Below, in pieces: positions 33,861 through 42,824 of a DNA stretch of 64,000 nucleotides (position 1 is the first letter of the stretch; the number at the start of each line of letters is the position of its first letter). Source of the DNA: CAYUQT01 sp964596165 (GTDB lineage: Bacteria > Planctomycetota > Phycisphaerae > UBA1845 > JAFGLZ01); NCBI GenBank assembly GCA_964596165.1, contig CAZQTW010000012.1, positions 49,280-113,279 of the forward strand. Reading direction: 5' to 3'. The notes below the pieces were generated by a model that saw only the letters and a list, made by a program, of their open reading frames with translations, did not search any database and had not been told where the DNA came from. The translations under genes were made by a program, and so were the position numbers.

Positions 33861-35279
33861 GTGAAGGTCCTGCTGATCGATGTCCCCTTCGAACTCCAGG
33901 ATACGGTCGGGAAGGGAACACCTTCCGCGTCCATCCTCAATGTGATCCCGTCCTTGGGCCTGGCCTATTTGGCCGCCGTGGCCGAGAAGGAAGGGCACGA
34001 GGTCCGCATACTCGATTGTGCTCGCGGAATGGGATGGGACTCGATTCGAGAGGTAGGTCTGACGTTTAAGCCCGACGTTGTCGGAATGACGGCCACGACC
34101 CTCACGTTCAAGAATGCCGTCAAGACGGCTCACCTGATACGAGAGACGCTGCCTCATGCGTCCATCGTCGTGGGGGGACCTCACCCCACCGCCGACCCTG
34201 AAAAGGCGACGTCAACCCAGGCGTTCGACTTCCTGGTCCTCGGCGAAGGCGAAGTCACGTTCATCGAACTCCTCCGGCATCTCGCCGGTAATGGAGCGGC
34301 ACGTCCGGATGACATCGACGGACTGGCGTTCTGGCGGGGTAATCAGGCCGTGATCACGCCGCCACGAGCGCGGATCGACGACCTGGACTCGATACCCATG
34401 CCCGCCAGACACCTTCTGCCACCGCTGAGTGAGTACCACCCGACCCCCGCTTCCTATCGAAGACTGCCGCTCGCTCACATCATGAGTTCACGTGGCTGTC
34501 CGACGCGCTGCAATTTCTGCGACCGTTCGATCTTCGGCACGACGTACCGCGCCCGAAGTGCCGAGAACGTTCTTGCCGAGATCGAACAGGTCGTTCACAG
34601 GCACGGCGCCAGGGAGATCCGCTTCTTTGACGACACGTTCACGCTGAACCGTAAGAGGCTTGAGGCGATCTGTCAGGGGCTCAAGACGCTTCGTCCAAGA
34701 CTCCCCTGGACATGCCTAACAAAGGTGACCACCGTTGATCTCGACATGCTCCGCATGATGCGCGACGCGGGCTGCTGGCAGGTACTCTTCGGCCTTGAGT
34801 CCGGCGACGATCGTATCCTGGAAACGCTGGGAAAGGAGACCACCGTCGAGAAGAACCGTCGGGCCGTCGCCTGGGCTCGCCAGGCCGGACTCCGCGTGCG
34901 CGCCGATTTCATCGTCGGCACGCCGCACGAAACCTTGGAAAGCCTCGAAAACACACTGAGGCTGGCCAAGAAACTCCCGCTTGACTATGCCCACTTCAAC
35001 AAGTTCATCCCCTTTCCTGGCACGGAGTTCTACCGCCGGCTCACGCAGCAGGGATACCAGTTCGACTTCGACTCGACGCTGGATTTCGAACTCGATCACG
35101 ACGTGCTGGTCTATGTCCCGCCGGCCATCGCGCCTGATGACTACCGCAGATTTCTGAACAAAGCCTACCGGGAGTTCTACCTTAGGCCGCGATACATCTT
35201 GCGGCGGCTCTTCGCGATGCGAACCCTTACGGAACTGCGAGGTCAGATGCGGGGGTTCTTCGCCATGCGATCCACCTGA
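33861..35279 (+). CDS. B12-type radical SAM protein (second copy type)
   Basis: Read from GTG at 33861, this 472-residue protein has a complete B12-binding-like domain (residues 1-140; MKVLLIDVPF, SLGLAYLAAVAEKEGHEVRILD, IVVGGPHPTADPE, LGEGEVTFIELL). Its radical SAM domain has the cluster motif SSRGCPTRCNFCDR (C213, C217, C220), then IRFFDDTFTLNRKRLEAIC and FGLESGDDRILETLGK. It is not a close copy of the preceding radical SAM protein but shares its C-terminal YREFYLRPRYI pattern, similar to YRRFYLRPSFI there. The two probably arose from one family and act in sequence. It is 65 bp downstream of the first. Confidence 0.85.
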   Translation: MKVLLIDVPFELQDTVGKGTPSASILNVIPSLGLAYLAAVAEKEGHEVRILDCARGMGWDSIREVGLTFKPDVVGMTATTLTFKNAVKTAHLIRETLPHASIVVGGPHPTADPEKATSTQAFDFLVLGEGEVTFIELLRHLAGNGAARPDDIDGLAFWRGNQAVITPPRARIDDLDSIPMPARHLLPPLSEYHPTPASYRRLPLAHIMSSRGCPTRCNFCDRSIFGTTYRARSAENVLAEIEQVVHRHGAREIRFFDDTFTLNRKRLEAICQGLKTLRPRLPWTCLTKVTTVDLDMLRMMRDAGCWQVLFGLESGDDRILETLGKETTVEKNRRAVAWARQAGLRVRADFIVGTPHETLESLENTLRLAKKLPLDYAHFNKFIPFPGTEFYRRLTQQGYQFDFDSTLDFELDHDVLVYVPPAIAPDDYRRFLNKAYREFYLRPRYILRRLFAMRTLTELRGQMRGFFAMRST

Positions 35280-35303
35280 ACCCATGAGGCGGTCGTCACT
35301 CGC

Positions 35304-36203
35304 TTACGTCGCGTGGCCTGAGGCCGAGGTCGGGCGATTGGCGAGAACCAAGGCGATCCAGCCGATCGGCAGCCAGATCCAGAACGTCACCAGCCGGTAT
35401 GCCCCCACCGCAAGGGCCAGATGACTGGTTGGCACCTGTAAGGTCTTTAGACTGACCCCGATGATCCCCTCGATCGCCCCGATACCTCCCGGTAGGCCCG
35501 TCCCGGACCCAAGGCCCGCGGAGAACGGCGAGATAAACAGCGCCTCGTTGAGGCCGATCCTTCCGGGCAAATCCTTGACCACGACGTAAAGAGCCAAGGC
35601 GTTAAGGACCCAGCCGACGATTTCGAGGAGCAAGAAGGTGAGTGTCTGCCATCGCCACCAAAACCCCTGCGGCAATGCAACGCGAGTGCCCGACAACAGA
35701 CGGGTCAACCGATCAGCGGCGAAGATCAGAATAATCACGGCCGTCAGTGCGGCAACGGGAGCGAGCAGCGGATGAACCATGCACGCGGCGGCACCGACGA
35801 CCAAGACCATGGCCGCCGCGGCATCCAGAAAGATCGCCACCGCTTCGACCTTGAGGCAATCGCCCACGGTCCCGCGACCCAGTCTGCCGACGGCTTCGGG
35901 ACGTACCAAGTTTCCCAGTTTGACGGGTAGCAGTTGGGCGGCGTGTGCGGAGAGGAAGATGGCCACCCCCCTGGCATCCCATGTCCTGATACGGAATTGG
36001 CTGCACAACCACATCCAGCAAATCGCGTTGAAAACCGCCGCCGCACAGGCAAAGCCGAATCCGGCCGCCAGGCTCGGTCCCTTGCCCCGCCAATAGGCCA
36101 GTACGCCCTCCCAATCGCCCGTAGCAAACTGCCAGGCGCCGTATGCCGTCACGGCCAGCAGCACCAAGAGGGCGATCAATCTGGCGTGTTCTCTCAGTCG
36201 CAC
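35304..36203 (-). CDS. UPF0104/AglD-like polytopic membrane protein (LPG-synthase TM family)
   Basis: The 299-residue protein has about eight hydrophobic helices. Family marks include AHAAQLLPVKLGNLVRPEAVGRLGR, VEAVAIFLDAAAAMVLV and the C-terminal SPFSAGLGSGTGLPGGIGAIEGIIGV motif of the lysylphosphatidylglycerol synthase transmembrane/UPF0104 group (DUF2079- or AglD-like). Such proteins translocate or help build lipid-linked sugars. It is nine bases upstream of the start of the radical SAM/SPASM gene region on the same strand in reverse order: the SPASM gene is transcribed first and this one second. It points back toward the DegT/radical SAM genes. Confidence 0.75.
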   Translation of the reverse strand: MRLREHARLIALLVLLAVTAYGAWQFATGDWEGVLAYWRGKGPSLAAGFGFACAAAVFNAICWMWLCSQFRIRTWDARGVAIFLSAHAAQLLPVKLGNLVRPEAVGRLGRGTVGDCLKVEAVAIFLDAAAAMVLVVGAAACMVHPLLAPVAALTAVIILIFAADRLTRLLSGTRVALPQGFWWRWQTLTFLLLEIVGWVLNALALYVVVKDLPGRIGLNEALFISPFSAGLGSGTGLPGGIGAIEGIIGVSLKTLQVPTSHLALAVGAYRLVTFWIWLPIGWIALVLANRPTSASGHAT

Positions 36204-36212
36204 GAAATGAAC

Positions 36213-37355
36213 CTATCCCAGGTGCATGCGCGCCTGCCTGTAGGTTTCCAAGGGGTGACTCAAGAGATAAGGCAGGTGGAATCGGATGTTCGGTTCCGCG
36301 CTGCCCGTGTCCCAGCAGGCGGCGCAGCATCGGGCCACGTTGGCCCGTTCCGCCTCATACTCTGGCGATCGCACAATCAGGTCGAGTGGTTTCTCTCGTA
36401 TGTTACACGGCGTCCTGAGTTGGTAACACGGCATGACTTGCCCGAACGGATTGATCGTGAGGAACAGCGTGCCGGCAAGACAGGGGACAGCTCGGACAGG
36501 CCTGTAGGCCACGTCAAAGTGTTTGATGAAGAACCGTGAATTCGTCTCGATTCCGAGCTTGCGCAAGCGGTGCGTTGCCCGTTTGAGCGTCCCCTTGATC
36601 GACGGCATATCCTCCGGCCCCGGAATGAGCGGATGAATGATCCCCATCTCCATGTCGCGGTGCCGCAAGTGCGCATGGACGGGGATGAACTGCAGCTTTC
36701 TTACACCCCATTCGACGGCACGCTCGGCCATCCGTTCGATCACGTCCTGGTTGAGGCGAGAGACCACCATGTTGAGCCCCACGGGCACAGGCTTTGGAAG
36801 CGAGCGGAGATGTTCGATGGCCGCGCGCAACCGATCGAGGCCGTCCACACCCCGAATCGCCTGGTAGCCCTTTGCCTCCGGATGATCGCACGAGAAATAG
36901 ACGACCCCCAGGCCGGCGTCCGCCAGCGACCGCGCTCGCTTCTCGTCGATCAGCAACCCGTTGGAATTCATGTGAACGCTGATTCCGATCTCGCGGAACC
37001 CGGCGATGCAGGTTTCCAGGTCTTGCCTAAGGAGAGGTTCACCGCCTCCGATGGACACGACCCGCGTCTTGAGCTGACGCAACGCAGGTCGTAGCGAGAG
37101 GATATCCCGGGTGGTCAGCTCGGGCGGTGTTCCCTCACGCACCTTCCAGATGTCGCATGTTCGGCACTGAGAGTTGCAGCGATCAACGATATCGAGATAG
37201 ACAAACGGAACGCAACGGACCCGCGCCCACATGTGCCTGGCGCGCCAGATTGCCGAGAACAATCGGACCATTTCAAACGAGGATGTCAGGCCGGACCAAC
37301 GAGCCCCCGCTGTTCTCTTCAAGTTAGAACCACCCCCGCTCGACCTTTGTGACAT
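36213..37355 (-). CDS. Radical SAM/SPASM-like protein
   Basis: With start ATG at 37355 the protein is 380 residues. The cluster motif is DRCNSQCRTCDIWK (C60, C64, C67). RVVSIGGGEPLLRQDLETCI, VHMNSNGLLIDEKRA and the auxiliary-cluster-type cysteines near the C-terminus (VMPCYQLRTPCNI and RCCAACWDTG) follow. This resembles the PqqE/anaerobic sulfatase-maturase-like layout with at least one auxiliary cluster, as in peptide-modifying or lipid-tail-modifying enzymes. Start choice is uncertain: an inner ATG at 37271 also works, and a TATAAT on the minus strand at 37383-37388 supports the longer form. It is co-directional with the AglD-like gene nine bases downstream. Confidence 0.78.
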   Translation of the reverse strand: MSQRSSGGGSNLKRTAGARWSGLTSSFEMVRLFSAIWRARHMWARVRCVPFVYLDIVDRCNSQCRTCDIWKVREGTPPELTTRDILSLRPALRQLKTRVVSIGGGEPLLRQDLETCIAGFREIGISVHMNSNGLLIDEKRARSLADAGLGVVYFSCDHPEAKGYQAIRGVDGLDRLRAAIEHLRSLPKPVPVGLNMVVSRLNQDVIERMAERAVEWGVRKLQFIPVHAHLRHRDMEMGIIHPLIPGPEDMPSIKGTLKRATHRLRKLGIETNSRFFIKHFDVAYRPVRAVPCLAGTLFLTINPFGQVMPCYQLRTPCNIREKPLDLIVRSPEYEAERANVARCCAACWDTGSAEPNIRFHLPYLLSHPLETYRQARMHLG

Positions 37356-37432
37356 TGGATGCACGAACCTTCGGACTGCTATATTATACCCCCCCTCACA
37401 ACAGTACGAGGATTCATGATCAGGAGAATACG

Positions 37433-40400
37433 ATGAAAGCCGGCGCACGGAAATCCCCAACCGTCCTCCTTGCTCCAGTCTCCTTCTTGTTCACTCAATG
37501 TGTCGTCTCCCTTGCGGCATCCAAGATCGTCCTCCCTGAAACCAGCCTTGTGCCCAACGCCTCGTTTGAACAGGGCGCGGCCGCCCCGACCGGCTGGCGA
37601 CTCGGCGGATCTCCCGGTGCATGGGAGAAACAGGGCCACTCCGGGCAGCGATCCGTAAGCATCACCGGCTCGGGCAAGAGCGGCACGTCCGGTTCCTGGC
37701 AATGCGAAGGACTCACGCTGAAGCCTCGAACCGCGTATCGCTTCTCGGCATACATCAAGTCGGTCCCTGCCTCGCCCGGAGGGTGCATCGATACCGGACC
37801 CACGACGAACAACCGCGACTTCTCCGGCTCGGCGGACTGGACGCTGCGCAGTTTCGTCTTCGTCACACCGGACAACACCGACGGCGTCTTTCTCCGTTGC
37901 GGCCAATGGGAATTCCCGGGCACGGTGTTCTTCGATGATGTCGGTCTGCATCCCGTGATTCCGTTCTACGCCCGATCGGGTGCGATCACGCTCTGTGGCG
38001 GAGAACGAATCGAGAAGGGAGTCTACATCGCGGAACCCGATTTCAACGGAGAGGGCTCCAACGAGTTCCGAGGGCTGATCTCACATACCGCCGGCTTCAA
38101 CACCATGCGCTGGGTTTTCGGCCCCGGTGCCGTCGTCGTCTACAAGCATGCGATAGAAGGCGTATCCCAGACCGGCGGCAAGATTTCCATCAACGTGGGC
38201 TATTACCAGAGCGGATCCTTGTGGGTCGAGGCCGGCAACGATGGGCGGAACTGGACACCCATCGGCCGGCAAGACAAGCAGGGCACGGCAGAGATGGCTT
38301 TGCCCGCTTCCCTCTTCCCTTCACCGGCTGTCTGGGTGCGTTTGAGGGGCTCCGGCGGTCCGGGGGCAAAGGACGATTCCTCGCCGGTCAGCCTGCAAGT
38401 CTACCAGTATCGCTATGAAGGTGCGTTGCAGGGCGAGGTCCCCGACGCCGTCGGCAAGACCTCATACATCGAAATCGTAAGGGAAGATCCTTCGCTGCGG
38501 GTCACGCTCGACAAGATCGTCGGCGCGGAGTCGGACAACCCGCTCGTCGCCGGCCGCATCACGGCAACGGAGTCCGTTCGAGAGGCAAACATCAGATTGA
38601 CACTAATCAGAAACGCTCAAACCGAAGTTGACGTCTCGCAGAGAGTCGGTCTGGAGCCCGGCAAGTCCGCCGATTTTGCCGTTCCCTTTGGCACGCTCAC
38701 CGCCGGGACGTACCAGGCGATCCTGGCGGTAGGCGGCACGACGGACAAGCCCGCCTTCATCGCACGAACCAACCTCCCCGTTCCCCCCCTCCATGCCTCC
38801 GACTATGGACATCTCATCGACGCTGATGCCCGGGGCGCCATCTGGTGGTGCGAGGGTACCTACAAGATCAGCCGCAATCGCCCGGCCCCCCGGACCAAAG
38901 GCAAACCAATCCGGTTGACGGCCGCTCGCAACGAATACGAACCGTTCCAGCTTGTCTTGCGACCGGCAACCGACCTGAAGGGGGTATCCGTCAGGGTCTC
39001 CGACCTCGTCGGCCCTCAGGGCCGTATCGCCCAAGACAGGGTAGACGTGGATCGTGTCGAGTGGGTTCGCGTTGAAAACCCCACCGATGCGGTGGGCTGC
39101 GCGGGCGACTGGCCGGACCCCCTCCCCCACTGTGACGCGCCGTTTTTCGTGAAGGCCGGCACCAACCAACCTCTTTGGATCACCCTCCACGTGCCGCAAG
39201 ACGCCAAACCGGGACCGTACGCGGGAACAGTGACCATCTTGACGGAGGGCAACGAACTCTCGCGTGTACCCCTGTCCCTGCGAGTTCTCGACTTTGCGTT
39301 GCCCAAGGAAGCGCACGTGTTCGCCACCTTTGGCTTCGATATCGACCCCATTCGGAAGTACCACAACATCAACACCGATGAAGACCTGCGACAGGTCTAC
39401 GAGCTCTACATGAGGAACTTCGCCGCCCACCGCATCGGCCCCTACTTCCCGATGGCGCTCGATCCCATGCAGGTGAGGTTCAAGAACAACCTCGCATGGA
39501 TCGGCGGCAGCCGGGTTCGGGATGAGAAGGCGGCGGGAGCACAATCGCTCAAGATCGTGGATGACCAGGACCGGGCCAGCATCGACGCCCATACATCCGA
39601 TCTGATCCCCGTCGATCCACAATCCGGTTATACGTTGCGGTGGAAGGCCAAGACCGCAAACCCGGACCAACCGTACCTCGTATCCGTACTGAACCATGAC
39701 GAGAACAGACAATGGATGCACGGCCGGAACATCGATCTGGAGGCAAAAGGCACGGGCCAGTGGGCCGGTCAAGAGCGCGACCTGACCGGCCGGTTGCCCG
39801 CGGAATCGCGATTCGTCACGATCGTCCTCCGGCCGGCCATGTGGTCGGAGAAGGGCGAACAGGTCGGGACGGCCTGGTTCGACGACGTCTCGCTCAAGAA
39901 GACGCCCGACGGGTCCGAACTCGTTCAAGATGGCGGGTTTGAGGTTACCGCATCGCCCGTCGATGTGACCGTTGACTTCACCGCCTTCGACAGGTCGGCG
40001 CGCCACTACCTCGACGGGATGGGCTTCAGCAAGTTCAGCCTTCCCGTTATGGGAATGCCCGGCGGCACGTTTCACAGCCGCCAGAAGGGTGAAATCGCCG
40101 GATACCCACAGGGTACGCCCGAGTACGATCGGATCATGAAGAGCTATCTCGGCCAGGTCGAACAGCACTTGGCCGCCAACGGCTGGCTTTCCAAGGCCTA
40201 CGTCTACTGGTTCGACGAACCTGAGCCCAAGGACTTCGACTTCGTCAAGGAAGGCATGGCCATCCTGAAGCGATCGGGACCCGGCCTGACGCGGATGTTG
40301 ACGGAGGAGCCGTCACCTCCGCTCGTCGGCAGCGTGGATCTGTGGTGCCCGCTAACCGCCAGCTTCGACGCCCGGATCTGCCGCGAGCGCCAGGCGGCCG

Positions 40401-41011
40401 GCGACCATGTCATGTGGTACGTCTGCTGCGGTCCGCACGAGCCTTACGCCACGCTCTTCATCGATCACCCGGCGATCGACTTGAGAATGTGGCTCTGGCA
40501 AACCTACAAGTATGATGTCGAGGGCATCCTGATCTGGACCACCAACTACTGGACGAGTCCGTGTGCCTATCCGGAGCCGGACTATCAGAACCCGTATCAG
40601 GACCCGATGAGCTACGTTTCCGGATACGACACCCCCGTCGGAACGAAGCGGTTCTGGGGCAACGGCGACGGACGGTTCATCTATCCGCCGAACCGAATGG
40701 GCAGTCAGGACAAACAGACGAAGTACCTGACCGGCCCGATCAACTCGATCCGCTGGGAAATGCTTCGCGAGGGCATTGAAGACTTTGAATACCTCTGGCA
40801 GCTCCGACAGGCCGTGCGATCGCTCAAGAAACAGGGGCTTAGCAGCCCCGTCATTGAAGAGGCCGAGAAGCTCACCGTCGTGCCGGAGGGAGTCTGCAAG
40901 AGTCTGACCGAATTCACGTGGAATCCCCAGCCCCTTCACGAGCATCGTGAGAAGGTCGGATTGATGTTGGAGCGGTTGCTCAGGGAGCACTCGTTGGAAA
41001 TAGCGAGATAG
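37433..41011 (+). CDS. Exported GH123-like multidomain glycosidase
   Basis: The 1192-residue protein has a signal-like N-terminus (SPTVLLAPVSFLFTQCVVSLA), a carbohydrate-binding-like module (about 30-180; LVPNASFEQGAAAPTGW) and a second beta module (180-340). An inserted carbohydrate-binding-like segment lies near 690-840 (AWFDDVSLKKTPDG). The C-terminal catalytic part is of the DUF4091/GH123 kind, with the acidic pair in YVYWFDEPEPKDF (about D927/E928) and a SIRWEMLREGIEDFEYLWQLRQ ending. GH123 enzymes are N-acetyl-beta-galactosaminidases that use substrate-assisted catalysis; many DUF4091 proteins are uncharacterised. AGGAG precedes the ATG. It is divergent from the SPASM gene. Confidence 0.78.
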   Translation: MKAGARKSPTVLLAPVSFLFTQCVVSLAASKIVLPETSLVPNASFEQGAAAPTGWRLGGSPGAWEKQGHSGQRSVSITGSGKSGTSGSWQCEGLTLKPRTAYRFSAYIKSVPASPGGCIDTGPTTNNRDFSGSADWTLRSFVFVTPDNTDGVFLRCGQWEFPGTVFFDDVGLHPVIPFYARSGAITLCGGERIEKGVYIAEPDFNGEGSNEFRGLISHTAGFNTMRWVFGPGAVVVYKHAIEGVSQTGGKISINVGYYQSGSLWVEAGNDGRNWTPIGRQDKQGTAEMALPASLFPSPAVWVRLRGSGGPGAKDDSSPVSLQVYQYRYEGALQGEVPDAVGKTSYIEIVREDPSLRVTLDKIVGAESDNPLVAGRITATESVREANIRLTLIRNAQTEVDVSQRVGLEPGKSADFAVPFGTLTAGTYQAILAVGGTTDKPAFIARTNLPVPPLHASDYGHLIDADARGAIWWCEGTYKISRNRPAPRTKGKPIRLTAARNEYEPFQLVLRPATDLKGVSVRVSDLVGPQGRIAQDRVDVDRVEWVRVENPTDAVGCAGDWPDPLPHCDAPFFVKAGTNQPLWITLHVPQDAKPGPYAGTVTILTEGNELSRVPLSLRVLDFALPKEAHVFATFGFDIDPIRKYHNINTDEDLRQVYELYMRNFAAHRIGPYFPMALDPMQVRFKNNLAWIGGSRVRDEKAAGAQSLKIVDDQDRASIDAHTSDLIPVDPQSGYTLRWKAKTANPDQPYLVSVLNHDENRQWMHGRNIDLEAKGTGQWAGQERDLTGRLPAESRFVTIVLRPAMWSEKGEQVGTAWFDDVSLKKTPDGSELVQDGGFEVTASPVDVTVDFTAFDRSARHYLDGMGFSKFSLPVMGMPGGTFHSRQKGEIAGYPQGTPEYDRIMKSYLGQVEQHLAANGWLSKAYVYWFDEPEPKDFDFVKEGMAILKRSGPGLTRMLTEEPSPPLVGSVDLWCPLTASFDARICRERQAAGDHVMWYVCCGPHEPYATLFIDHPAIDLRMWLWQTYKYDVEGILIWTTNYWTSPCAYPEPDYQNPYQDPMSYVSGYDTPVGTKRFWGNGDGRFIYPPNRMGSQDKQTKYLTGPINSIRWEMLREGIEDFEYLWQLRQAVRSLKKQGLSSPVIEEAEKLTVVPEGVCKSLTEFTWNPQPLHEHREKVGLMLERLLREHSLEIAR

Positions 41012-41033
41012 GGCCGTCCGGCGGGAATTCGGT

Positions 41034-42155
41034 TCATCCGCACAGCCGCTTGTGCTCCGCCTCCAGGAAGCGGTCGGTCATTCCGGCGACGTAATCGCAC
41101 ACGACACGGTGGGTGCCTTGGTGCTCGATTCGTTGCGCGAACCGCGTCGGCATCCGATCGGGCCGCGTCGCCAAGGCGTCGAACACCTCGCCGATGATTC
41201 GCTTCGCGCGGCCATCCCTTTCGGCCACGCGAGGATGTCGGTATACCCGTTGGAGCAGAAACGACTCCAATTCCTTCAGCTCACAATCCATTGCGGACGA
41301 CGGGGCGACCATTCTCGCTCCGGCGGCACGAACATCGTCCGGATCGCGCGGCTCGGTCTCGCGAAGGCGCCGTTGCGATTCGTCGACCACGTCGATCACG
41401 ATCCGCCGGGTCAGTGCATCGAGGATGGGACGCCGGACGGCATGGATCGTCACGTCGGGGTATTCGCGACGAATCGGACCGGCCGCTTCGGCCCATAAAT
41501 GCAAGTCTCGAAGATCGGACTCCTTAATCAGTTCGGCGCCGAGGGCATCTTCGATGTCGTGGCTGTCATAGGCCAGGCGATCGGCCACATCGTTGATTTG
41601 CCCCTCGACAGGTGGCAAGAGAGGTGCCGTCCCCCCTTCTTGTGCGATCTCCGGCTGATCATAGACCGTCGCGTGGCCGGCCAAACACTCGCGCGTCTCA
41701 GCCAGAAGATTCAGACCACGGAACCCCGGAAAGGGATGCTCGAGATACTCCACGATTCGAAGCGACTGCCGGTTGTGCTCGAATCCGCCATGACCTCGCA
41801 TCCGCTCGGCGAGCAGCGCCTCCCCCGCATGACCGAAGGGCGTATGCCCAAGGTCATGCGCGAGCGCGACGACCTCCGCGAGGCATGCATTGACGCGCAA
41901 GGCACGTGCCAGCGCGGCCGCCCAATGGGCGACCTCCAACGAATGGGTCAGCCGAGTCCTGAAGTGATCGCCTTCGTGCGTGACAAAGACCTGTGTCTTG
42001 TACTCCAAACGGCGGAACGCCGTGCAGTGAATGATCCGATGCCGATCCAATTCGAACCCGCTGCGGAAGGCAACCGTCGGTTCGTGATGGATGCGGCCGC
42101 GACTCCGCGAGGCGTCAACGGCATAGGGCGCGAGTTCGGGGGACGCGTCGTTCAT
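41034..42155 (-). CDS. dgt: dGTP triphosphohydrolase-like HD protein
   Basis: The 373-residue protein is a dGTPase-type HD hydrolase. Motifs are HCTAFRRLEYKTQVF, EGDHFRTRLTHSLEV, LAHDLGHTPFGHAGE and a later NDVADRLAYDSHDIEDAL with the final metal Asp. These enzymes split dNTPs into nucleoside and tripolyphosphate and help set dNTP pools. The length matches the shorter broad-specificity branch (type 2) rather than E. coli Dgt. Its start overlaps the HIT gene stop in ATGA, so the HIT gene is translated first and this gene second. Confidence 0.88.
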   Translation of the reverse strand: MNDASPELAPYAVDASRSRGRIHHEPTVAFRSGFELDRHRIIHCTAFRRLEYKTQVFVTHEGDHFRTRLTHSLEVAHWAAALARALRVNACLAEVVALAHDLGHTPFGHAGEALLAERMRGHGGFEHNRQSLRIVEYLEHPFPGFRGLNLLAETRECLAGHATVYDQPEIAQEGGTAPLLPPVEGQINDVADRLAYDSHDIEDALGAELIKESDLRDLHLWAEAAGPIRREYPDVTIHAVRRPILDALTRRIVIDVVDESQRRLRETEPRDPDDVRAAGARMVAPSSAMDCELKELESFLLQRVYRHPRVAERDGRAKRIIGEVFDALATRPDRMPTRFAQRIEHQGTHRVVCDYVAGMTDRFLEAEHKRLCG

Positions 42156-42691
42156 GGCCCGGTGGCTCGGCCGAGTTGGGGAAGGCGCATCTCCCGCGAA
42201 ACGTCACACAATCGCTTGTAGAGAGCGTCGAGCGCCTGGGGGATGACCCGTACGTCTCCAAGAACGGTCATGAAGTTCGTATCACCGTGCCATCGCGGTA
42301 CAACGTGGATGTGCAGGTGATCGGGCAGCCCCGCCCCCGCGCAGTGCCCCACGTTCATGCCGATGTTGACGCCTTCGGCCTTGACGGCGTGCGTCAGGAG
42401 CTTCTGGGCATCACGGGTGAGCTTCATCATCTCGAGCATCTCCTCGTCATCGAGATGGTCGATCTCAGCCTTGTGAGCGGCCGGGCAGATCAGCATGTGC
42501 CCATTGCTGTAGGGATACAGATTCATGACCACATAGAAACGGTCGGTCCGCCACAGAACGTGGTTCTCGACGTCCTTGTCGCGATCGGCCCAATAGCGGC
42601 AAAGGAAACATCCGTCGGCCTGTCGTTCACTGAGGGTGTGGATGTACTCCATCCGCCACGGGGCCCAGAGATTGCTCCGGAATTCATTCAT
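42152..42691 (-). CDS. HIT-family nucleotide hydrolase/transferase
   Basis: The 179-residue protein has the HIT catalytic triad in GLPDHLHIHVVPRW and the upstream zinc-type cysteines in GCFLCRYW. The N-terminal LWAPWRMEYI is typical of the bacterial HIT group similar to Ap4A phosphorylase or galactose-1-phosphate uridylyltransferase relatives. It hydrolyses or transfers nucleotide groups on small nucleotide conjugates. It is the first gene of a two-gene unit with the dGTPase. Confidence 0.85.
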   Translation of the reverse strand: MNEFRSNLWAPWRMEYIHTLSERQADGCFLCRYWADRDKDVENHVLWRTDRFYVVMNLYPYSNGHMLICPAAHKAEIDHLDDEEMLEMMKLTRDAQKLLTHAVKAEGVNIGMNVGHCAGAGLPDHLHIHVVPRWHGDTNFMTVLGDVRVIPQALDALYKRLCDVSREMRLPQLGRATGP

Positions 42692-42824
42692 CCGACCTCA
42701 CCCTCGTTCATCTCGCGGGCCGCAGAACCCTCTCTGTTCCCGCCATACGGCACCCCCTCGGCTGAAGCGACCGACAACCCCTTCCGTCCCGGCGCGCGCA
42801 GTCTATCTGTTACGTTCGCCTCGA

